From Ideonella sp. B508-1 (GTDB lineage: Bacteria; Pseudomonadota; Gammaproteobacteria; Burkholderiales; Burkholderiaceae_C), in assembly GCF_000333615.1 (NCBI RefSeq), contig NZ_BADL01000288.1, forward strand, positions 7,934 through 51,692: a stretch of DNA of 43,759 bases, read 5' to 3'. A program made the translations under genes and the position numbers. Positions 38,218 to 43,759 of this stretch are shown in pieces (position 1 is the first letter of the stretch; each line of letters starts with the position of its first letter). The notes beneath the pieces were generated by a model that saw nothing but the letters and a program-made list of their open reading frames with translations, was not told where the DNA came from and made no database searches.

Positions 38218-38238
38218 GCTTCCGGTGACACCGGAAGC
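38218..38238. promoter_or_regulatory. Perfect 21-bp dyad upstream of gabD
   Basis: GCTTCCGGTG and CACCGGAAGC flank a single base. It lies 18 bases upstream of the gabD start in the 77-base gap after the ureohydrolase gene. It could be an operator or a strong hairpin in the mRNA. A smaller GGGGCG/CGCCCC dyad (38261-38274) sits at the ureohydrolase end. Confidence 0.55.
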
Positions 38239-38276
38239 GGTTGAAACCACACTCTATCGCGGGGCGGACGCCCCTT

Positions 38277-39230
38277 TCAGCGGTAGGCCACGCCGGGCAG
38301 CACGCACAGCATCTCGTACAGCAGGTTGGCGCCCAGCAGGGCGGTGTTGCCGGTCGGGTCGTAGGGCGGAGCCACTTCGACCAGGTCGGCACCCACCAGG
38401 TTCAGGCCGCGGCAGCCCCGGATGATCTCCAGCGCCTGCGGCACGCTCAGGCCACCGATCTCCGGCGTGCCGGTGCCGCCGGCATAGGCCGGGTCGATGC
38501 CGTCGATGTCGAAGCTGAGGTAGCAGGGCGCGTCGCCGATGGCCGCGCGCACCCGGGCCATCAGCGGCGCAAGCGACTGGTACCAGACCTCGTGCGCCGG
38601 CACCACGGTGAAGCCCTGTTGGCGCGGCCAGTCGAAGTCGTCGGCGGCGTAGCCGGTGCCCCGCAGGCCGATCTGCCAGACCTTGTCGCCCTGCAGCAGG
38701 CCTTCCTCCACCGCGCGGCGAAACGGCGTGCCGTGGGCGATGCGCTCGCCGAACATGGTGTCGTTGACATCGGCATGGGCATCCACATGCACCAGGGCCA
38801 CCGGGCCGTGGCGCTCGGCCACCGCGCGCAGGATGGGCAGGGCGATGGTGTGGTCGCCGCCCAGCGTCAGCGGCATGCAGCCGGCGGCCAGCACCGGGCG
38901 GTAGAAGTCGGTGATGAGCTCGACCGACTTTTGCAGCGAGTAGGTGTTGACCGGCACGTCGCCCAGGTCGGCCACCTGCAGAGTGTCGAAGGGCGCCGCG
39001 CCGGTGGCCATGTTGTAGGGCCGCAGCAGGGCCGATTCGGCACGGATCTGCCGCGGGCCCATGCGGGCGCCGGACCGGTTGGAGGTGCCGATGTCCAGCG
39101 GCACGCCGATGAAGGCGGCGTCCAGGCCTGCCGGACTGTCCACCACGGGCAGACGCATCATGCTGGCCAGGCCGCCAAAGCGCGGCATGGCATTGCCGCC
39201 CAGGGGCTGATGAAGGACGCGGTCGTTCAT
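38277..39230 (-). CDS. speB: Agmatinase-family ureohydrolase (agmatinase or guanidinobutyrase)
   Basis: Mn-dependent hydrolase releasing urea from a guanidino compound. The 317-residue protein has all metal-binding motifs: 'LGGDHTIALP', 'HVDAHADVND' and 'SFDIDGIDPAYAGGTGTPE'. The N-terminus 'LHQPLGGNAMPRFGGLASMM' resembles, from memory, the Pseudomonas guanidinobutyrase/guanidinopropionase group more than classical SpeB. Next to gabD this favours 4-guanidinobutyrate (giving GABA and urea) over agmatine (giving putrescine). It begins seven bases after the permease stop, so it belongs to the ABC transporter operon. The exact substrate needs biochemical proof. Confidence 0.9.
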   Translation of the reverse strand: MNDRVLHQPLGGNAMPRFGGLASMMRLPVVDSPAGLDAAFIGVPLDIGTSNRSGARMGPRQIRAESALLRPYNMATGAAPFDTLQVADLGDVPVNTYSLQKSVELITDFYRPVLAAGCMPLTLGGDHTIALPILRAVAERHGPVALVHVDAHADVNDTMFGERIAHGTPFRRAVEEGLLQGDKVWQIGLRGTGYAADDFDWPRQQGFTVVPAHEVWYQSLAPLMARVRAAIGDAPCYLSFDIDGIDPAYAGGTGTPEIGGLSVPQALEIIRGCRGLNLVGADLVEVAPPYDPTGNTALLGANLLYEMLCVLPGVAYR

Positions 39231-39237
39231 GGGCGCA

Positions 39238-40068
39238 TCAACGGCGGCGGCCCCGAATCCACTCCAGCACCAGCATCAGCCCGGTGGTGAAGAGGATCAG
39301 CAGCGTGGCGACCGCGGCAATCGTCGGGTTGATGTTCTCGCGGATGCCGGTGAACATCTGACGCGGCAGCGTCACCTGGTCCGGCCCGGCGATGAACAGC
39401 GTCACCACCACCTCGTCGAAGGAGGTGGCGAAGGCGAACAGCGCGCCGGAGATGACGCCCGGCGCGATCACCGGCAGCGTCACCCGGAAGAAGGTCTGCA
39501 CCGGGCCCGCGCCCAGGCTCAGCGAGGCGCGCACCAGGTTGTGGTTGAAGCCCTGCAGCGTGGCCAGCACGGTGGTCACCACGAAGGGCGCGCCCAGTGC
39601 CGCGTGCACCACGATCAGGCCGGTGTAGGTGTCGGCCAGGCCCAGGCGGGCGAAGAACAGATAGCAGGCCACGCCCACCACCACGATGGGCACCACCATC
39701 GGCGCGATCAGCACGCTCATCAGCAGGCCCTTGCCGGGGAAGTTCACCCGGGCCAGGCCCACGGCCGTCAACGTGCCCAGCGTGGTGGCCAGCAGGGTGG
39801 CGGCCGGGGCGACGATGAAGGAGTTCTTCGTCGCGCGGCCCCATTCCTCGGAGGTGAAGAGGTTTTGGTACCACTGCAGCGACCAGCCCGGCATCGGGTA
39901 GGCCAGAAATGAACTGGCCGAGAAGGACAGCGGCATGATGACCAGGATGGGCAGCAGCAGATACAGCAGCACGCCCAGGCTGAACAGGCGCAGCAGCCAC
40001 CAGCCCGCCTTGTCGGCCGGCGTGGCATAGGCCGGGAACTGGGGGCGCAGGAAGGAGAAGAAGCTCAT
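39238..40068 (-). CDS. ABC transporter permease, PotC/PotI type
   Basis: A 276-residue inner-membrane protein with six helices. It carries the binding-protein-dependent permease loop that contacts the ATPase, 'RASLSLGAGPVQTFFRVTLP', and starts 'LFSLGVLLYLLLPILVIMPL', like polyamine permease PotI/PotC. It lies four bases after the first permease and seven before the ureohydrolase gene. The substrate is probably a polyamine- or guanidino-type cation. Confidence 0.93.
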   Translation of the reverse strand: MSFFSFLRPQFPAYATPADKAGWWLLRLFSLGVLLYLLLPILVIMPLSFSASSFLAYPMPGWSLQWYQNLFTSEEWGRATKNSFIVAPAATLLATTLGTLTAVGLARVNFPGKGLLMSVLIAPMVVPIVVVGVACYLFFARLGLADTYTGLIVVHAALGAPFVVTTVLATLQGFNHNLVRASLSLGAGPVQTFFRVTLPVIAPGVISGALFAFATSFDEVVVTLFIAGPDQVTLPRQMFTGIRENINPTIAAVATLLILFTTGLMLVLEWIRGRRR

Positions 40069-40072
40069 CGGA

Positions 40073-41335
40073 TCACCCCAGGCTCAGTTCGGACTTCACC
40101 ACACGGCGGTAGAGGCCGTAGAGCAGCAGCGTGGCCGCCAGCAGGATGGCGCCCAGCGCGCAGGCCATGCCCCAGTTGATGTCGACGTTGGTGTACTGGG
40201 CGATGTAGTAGCTCAGCATCTGGTCGTCGGCACCACCCAGCAGGGCGGGCGTCACGTAGTAGCCGATGGACAGGATGAAGACCAGCAGGCCGCCCGCGCC
40301 CACACCCGGCCAGGTCTGCGGCACGTACACGCGGAAGAAGGCCGCCAGCGGTGAGCTGCCCAGCGACACCGCGGCGCGCAGGTAGGTGCCCGGCACCGAC
40401 TTCATCACGCTGTACAGCGGCAGGATCATGAAGGGCAGCAGGATGTGCACCATGGCGATGATCACGCCGGTGCGGTTGAACAGCAGGGCCAGGGGCTCGT
40501 GGATGGCGCCGATGCCCATCAGTGCGCTGTTGACCAGGCCCTCGCGCTGCAGCAGCACGATCCAGGCGGCCACGCGCACCAGGATGGAGGTCCAGAAGGG
40601 CACCAGCACCAGGATCATCAGCACATTGGCCTGGCGCGCCGTCAGGGTGGAGAGCCAGTAGGCCAGCGGATAGCCCAGCAGCAGGCACCAGACCGTGACC
40701 ACGGCGCTGATCTCGAAGGTGCGCAGCAGGATGCTGAAGAAGACGCGCTGGTCGGGGTCGACCCGCTCGATGCCGCCTTCGGGCTTGCGGTGCAGGTCCA
40801 CCGAGGTCAGCAGGTAGTCGGGGGTCCAGCGCGAGGCGTTCTTCGCAATCGCCTGCCAGTAGGGCAGTTCGCCCCAGCGCGGGTCCAGGGCCAGCATGCG
40901 CTCCTTCACCGCGTCCGGCGCCAGGTGATCCCCCAGCGGCAGGGCCCGGTAGGTGCTCATGATCAGCGAGCGGGAGCCCGGCAGCTCGGTGTTCAGGCGG
41001 CGGGCCAGGGCGCCGGCGTCCGAGCCATCGCTGAGCTGGCCCAGGTCGTCGGCCAGGGCCGCGTAGGCACTGGCCGGCGGCGTGCTGTGGCGGTCCCAGT
41101 CGGACAGGGCCTGGCTGGTGCGCGGCAGCACGTCGGCCACCTCGGGGTTCTCGATGGCGCGCACCAGCAGGGCCCCGATGGGCACCAGCAGGGTCACCAG
41201 CAGAAAGATCAGCAGTGGCAGGGTGAGCGCGATGGCCGTCATGCGGCGACGTCGCTCCGAGCGGGCCAGGGCGCGTGTCAACGCGTTCGCGCCCCCGGCG
41301 GACGCCGGGGCGGGGGTCGTGGCAGTGACGGTCAT
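40073..41335 (-). CDS. ABC transporter permease, PotB/PotH type with large extra loop
   Basis: A 420-residue permease, clearly longer than the usual roughly 280-320 of PotB/PotH. After the first helix ('ALTLPLLIFLLVTLLVPIGALL') comes a roughly 150-residue non-membrane insertion (about 60-210, 'VADVLPRTSQALSDWDRHST' onward), before the remaining helices and the ATPase-contact loop 'RAAVSLGSSPLAAFFRVYVP'. Topology puts this insert in the periplasm, where it could contact the binding protein. Its start is 23 bases after the binding-protein gene stop. Confidence 0.92.
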   Translation of the reverse strand: MTVTATTPAPASAGGANALTRALARSERRRRMTAIALTLPLLIFLLVTLLVPIGALLVRAIENPEVADVLPRTSQALSDWDRHSTPPASAYAALADDLGQLSDGSDAGALARRLNTELPGSRSLIMSTYRALPLGDHLAPDAVKERMLALDPRWGELPYWQAIAKNASRWTPDYLLTSVDLHRKPEGGIERVDPDQRVFFSILLRTFEISAVVTVWCLLLGYPLAYWLSTLTARQANVLMILVLVPFWTSILVRVAAWIVLLQREGLVNSALMGIGAIHEPLALLFNRTGVIIAMVHILLPFMILPLYSVMKSVPGTYLRAAVSLGSSPLAAFFRVYVPQTWPGVGAGGLLVFILSIGYYVTPALLGGADDQMLSYYIAQYTNVDINWGMACALGAILLAATLLLYGLYRRVVKSELSLG

Positions 41336-41358
41336 CGTGGACTCACCTCAGCACCGGC

Positions 41359-42390
41359 TTATTGCGCTGCCCAGGAGGCGAAGCGCTTCTCCAGGGCCTC
41401 GCCCTGGTCGGCCCAGAAGGCGATGTCGAACTTCAGCGCGTCCTTGGCGTTGGCCGGCGAGGTGGGCAGTTGGGCCAGCACCTTCGCGTCCAGCTTGGCC
41501 AGGGCCTTGTTGTTGGTCGGACCGTAGGAGATGTGGCGGGCGTATTCGGCCTGGGCGTCCGGCGAGGCGGCCAGGGCGATGTACTTCATCGCCAGGTCCT
41601 TGTTGGGCGTGCCCTTGGGGATGACCCAGTAGTCCAGGTCGTAGATGCCGCCGGTCCAGGTGATCTTCAGGTTCTTGCCTTCGCGCTGGGCCGCGTCGAT
41701 GCGGCCGTTGAAGGCCGTGGCCATGACCACGTCACCCGCGACCAGGAACTGCGGCGGCTGGGCGCCGGCTTCCCACCACTGGATGTTGGCCTTGAGCTCG
41801 CTCATCTTCTTGAAGGCGCGGTCGGCACCCTCTTTGGTGGCCAGCACCTTGTAGACATCGGCCGGCTTCACGCCATCGGCCATCAGCGCGAACTCCAGGT
41901 TGTAGCGCGCACCCTTGCGCATGGCGCGCTTGCCGGGGAACTTCTTCACATCCCAGAAATCGGCCCAGGTCTTGGGGGCGGTCTTGAGCTTGTCGCCGTC
42001 GTAGGCCATCACGGTGGACCACACGAAGGCGCCCACGGCGCATTCGCTCACCGCGGCGGGGTTGAAGTCGGCCTTGTTGCCGACCTTGCTCCAGTCCATC
42101 TTCTCGAACAGGCCCTCGTCGCAGCCGCGTGCGGCGTCCGGGCTCTCCACCTCGACCACGTCCCAGGTGACCTTCTTGGTTTCCACCATGGCCTTGATCT
42201 TGGCCTGCTCGCCGTTGTATTCGACCGAGACGATCTTCGTGCCCGTGTTCTTCTCGAAGGGCTCGACATAGGCCTTCTTCTGGGCCGCACCATTGGCGCC
42301 ACCAAAGTTCACCACGGTGAGCTGGCTTTCGGCCATGGCCGGCAGGGCGGCGAGGAGGGCGGCCGCAAGGGCCACGGAAGTCTTCAACAT
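41359..42390 (-). CDS. Periplasmic binding protein of polyamine-type ABC transporter
   Basis: A 343-residue PotD/PotF-like binding protein with signal peptide 'VALAAALLAALPAMAES'. The mature start 'QLTVVNFGGANGAAQKKAYV' and 'KVTWDVVEVESPDAARGCDE' fit the family. ATG 42390 is preferred: the AGGAG lies eight bases upstream, but only two bases before the alternative ATG 42396. That AGGAG can pair with a nearby CTCC (weak four-base stem). The gap of 92 bases from the ATPase gene also holds a GAACTC/GAGTTC dyad at 42419-42450. Confidence 0.93.
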   Translation of the reverse strand: MLKTSVALAAALLAALPAMAESQLTVVNFGGANGAAQKKAYVEPFEKNTGTKIVSVEYNGEQAKIKAMVETKKVTWDVVEVESPDAARGCDEGLFEKMDWSKVGNKADFNPAAVSECAVGAFVWSTVMAYDGDKLKTAPKTWADFWDVKKFPGKRAMRKGARYNLEFALMADGVKPADVYKVLATKEGADRAFKKMSELKANIQWWEAGAQPPQFLVAGDVVMATAFNGRIDAAQREGKNLKITWTGGIYDLDYWVIPKGTPNKDLAMKYIALAASPDAQAEYARHISYGPTNNKALAKLDAKVLAQLPTSPANAKDALKFDIAFWADQGEALEKRFASWAAQ

Positions 42391-42482
42391 ACGCATGTCT
42401 CCTGAAAGGAGGGTTGGGGAACTCAACAGGTAAGGTGGAGCGGAGAGTTCGTTTCTTCTTCTGTATTTTTTTGACTGCGCGT

Positions 42483-43565
42483 TCAGGCGTAGACGCGCAG
42501 GTACGGCGTGGCAATGTGCAGCCACACCGCTTGGCCGGCCACCGGCTGCTCGCCGCTGGACAGCGGCAGCTTGACGGTGGCCAGCGCCTGGCCTGCGATG
42601 GCGCATCGCAGGCGCAGGTGGTCACCGAAGTAGATGACATCGGTGATCGCGGCCTTGATCGTGTTGCCCTCGTTCTCCGGGGGTGTGAACCAGGCCTCGA
42701 TGCGTTCGGGGCGGATGGAAGCCACCACCGAGGTGCCCGGAGGCACGTGATTGACGTTGATGCCGCTCAGGCGCTCGCCCGAGGGCAGCACGATCTCGCA
42801 GGCATCGTGGTTGGCGCTGGCCGTGGTGGCGGTCAGCAGCGTGCTGTCGCCCACGAAGCCGGCCACGAAGCGGTTGTTGGGCGTCTCGTACAGGCGTTCG
42901 ACGGCGTCGATCTGCTGGATTTCGCCGTCGTTGAACACCGCCACGCGGTCGCTCATCGTCAGGGCCTCGCCCTGGTCGTGCGTGACGTAGACGAAGGTGA
43001 TGCCGAGCTGGCGGTGCAGTTCCTTGAGCTCGATCTGCATGTGCTCGCGCAACTGCTTGTCCAGCGCGCCCAGGGGCTCGTCCATCAGCACCAGCTGGGG
43101 CTGGAAGACCAGGGCGCGGGCCAGGGCCACGCGCTGCTGCTGGCCACCCGAGAGCTGGGCGGGGTAGCGGTCGCCCTTGCCCCCGAGCTGCACCATGTCC
43201 AGGGCCTTGACCACGCGCTGGGCGATCTCGGCCTTGGGCAGCTTGCGCACCGTCAGCGGGTAGCCGACGTTGTCCGCCACCGTCAGGTGGGGGAACAGCG
43301 CGTAGTTCTGGAACACCATGCCGAAGTTGCGCTTGTGCGGCGGGGTCTTCGTGATGGGTGAGCCGTCCAGCAGGATCTCGCCGGCCGTCGGGGATTCAAA
43401 CCCCGCCAGCATCATCAGCGTGGTGGTCTTGCCCGAGCCGGAAGGGCCCAGCAGCGAGAGGAATTCGCCGCGCTGGATCTCCAGATCGAGCGAACGGACC
43501 ACCAGGCTCAGACCGTCATAGGTCTTCTGAACACCGGCGAAGCGAACCAGGGGGGGCGAACTCAT
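42483..43565 (-). CDS. ABC transporter ATP-binding protein, PotA type
   Basis: From ATG 43565 the protein is 360 residues. ATPase motifs: Walker A '[20 protein letters not shown]', Q-loop '[14 protein letters not shown]', signature '[17 protein letters not shown]', Walker B '[13 protein letters not shown]' and the H-loop '[15 protein letters not shown]'. A C-terminal TOBE-like domain follows (about 280-360), as in PotA and other importer ATPases. It is the first gene of the importer-ureohydrolase-gabD operon. The divergent region ahead of it is short and already holds a GntR fragment. Confidence 0.95.
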   Translation of the reverse strand: MSSPPLVRFAGVQKTYDGLSLVVRSLDLEIQRGEFLSLLGPSGSGKTTTLMMLAGFESPTAGEILLDGSPITKTPPHKRNFGMVFQNYALFPHLTVADNVGYPLTVRKLPKAEIAQRVVKALDMVQLGGKGDRYPAQLSGGQQQRVALARALVFQPQLVLMDEPLGALDKQLREHMQIELKELHRQLGITFVYVTHDQGEALTMSDRVAVFNDGEIQQIDAVERLYETPNNRFVAGFVGDSTLLTATTASANHDACEIVLPSGERLSGINVNHVPPGTSVVASIRPERIEAWFTPPENEGNTIKAAITDVIYFGDHLRLRCAIAGQALATVKLPLSSGEQPVAGQAVWLHIATPYLRVYA

Positions 43566-43600
43566 GGCGTGGGGGGCCCTCGGACAATGACTGTGTAGGC

Positions 43601-43759
43601 GTGGGCACCGCGCCGGGCGGCCTGCTCTATCCCCTCTATGAGCGCCTGTGCCACCAGGTGGTGGCCACCGCCCGCGAGACGCTGCGTGTGGCGCGGGCCG
43701 ATGCGCAGATGGCCCAAACCCTGGGTACCGCACCGGGCGACCCGGTGATCAACGTCAGC
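43601..43759 (+). pseudogene. Partial UTRA domain of a GntR-family regulator lacking its DNA-binding part
   Basis: The + frame is open from about 43562 to the window end. From GTG 43601 it reads 'GLLYPLYERLCHQVVATARE' then 'TLRVARADAQMAQTLGTAPG' 'DPVINVS', matching the later half of a UTRA ligand-binding domain (SLY-L, A-E-L-A-A-LLG, GDPV). The helix-turn-helix and first UTRA half that should precede it are absent; the divergent potA-type gene begins in their place. The 3' end runs past the window. A 5'-truncated remnant is the simplest reading; a short stand-alone ORF or sequencing artefact cannot be excluded. Confidence 0.55.

Noticed and set aside
36781-38244. 487-codon + strand frame opposite gabD
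   Set aside because: It is an antisense shadow of a clear aldehyde dehydrogenase, with low-complexity composition and no motif.
42391-42482. Possible guanidine or polyamine riboswitch ahead of the binding-protein gene
   Set aside because: The leader lacks the paired ACGR-loop hairpins of the guanidine-II class, and I see no ykkC-like fold. Only a weak SD-pairing stem and a six-base dyad are present.

Overview
The window is a high-GC chromosomal segment from a betaproteobacterium of the order Burkholderiales. The leuC-entericidin-leuD-leuB-asd-fimV-truA-trpF-trpB-trpA-accD-folC-SPOR-cvpA-purF-metZ gene order is typical of that order. The family (Leptothrix/Ideonella/Rubrivivax-like) is a guess from general gene content and is not proven. 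All identifications come from reading motifs and gene order; no database search was run.

Positions 1-19939 (all + strand) are a dense housekeeping block. It starts with the 3' part of a LysR regulator, followed by leucine synthesis (leuC, leuD, leuB) with a tiny entericidin-like lipoprotein between leuC and leuD. Next come asd, the polar/pilus assembly protein FimV, truA, trpFBA, accD, folC, a SPOR-domain membrane protein, cvpA, purF, metZ and gltX. Several genes overlap by a few bases (fimV/truA, trpB/trpA, purF/metZ), which suggests long cotranscribed units. Positions 19925-20930 hold a tRNA cluster: an Ala(GGC)-Glu(TTC)-Asp(GTC) cassette present twice, then a decayed Glu remnant with a third Asp gene. 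Its promoter lies across the end of gltX.

Positions 20994-23933 (- strand) form a DNA-alkylation repair operon: an Ada/AlkA fusion, a separate Ogt-type methyltransferase and an EamA-family exporter. Positions 24113-26855 carry a phosphohexomutase and the Kdo transferase WaaA (envelope polysaccharide/LPS). Convergent to them (26860-29971, - strand) is a TetR regulator, a PCMT-like methyltransferase, a rhodanese and a TolC-like outer-membrane efflux protein. A clear TetR-type dyad lies at the tetR start. uppP, trmB and tRNA-Gly(CCC) follow on the + strand.

Positions 32022-36712 are the most accessory-looking part: a secreted protein with sialidase-like Asp-box signatures, a lipoprotein alpha/beta hydrolase paired with an OmpW-family porin behind a perfect 20-bp palindrome, and a degenerate receiver-GGDEF protein. 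Positions 36721-43565 (- strand) form a probable catabolic operon: a polyamine-type ABC importer (ATPase, binding protein, two permeases), an agmatinase/guanidinobutyrase-family ureohydrolase and a succinate-semialdehyde dehydrogenase. Together they could import a guanidino or polyamine compound and send it through GABA to succinate, with the aminotransferase step encoded elsewhere. The window ends in what looks like the C-terminal half of a GntR/UTRA regulator lacking its DNA-binding domain.

No insertion sequence, CRISPR array, prophage or defence system was recognised.
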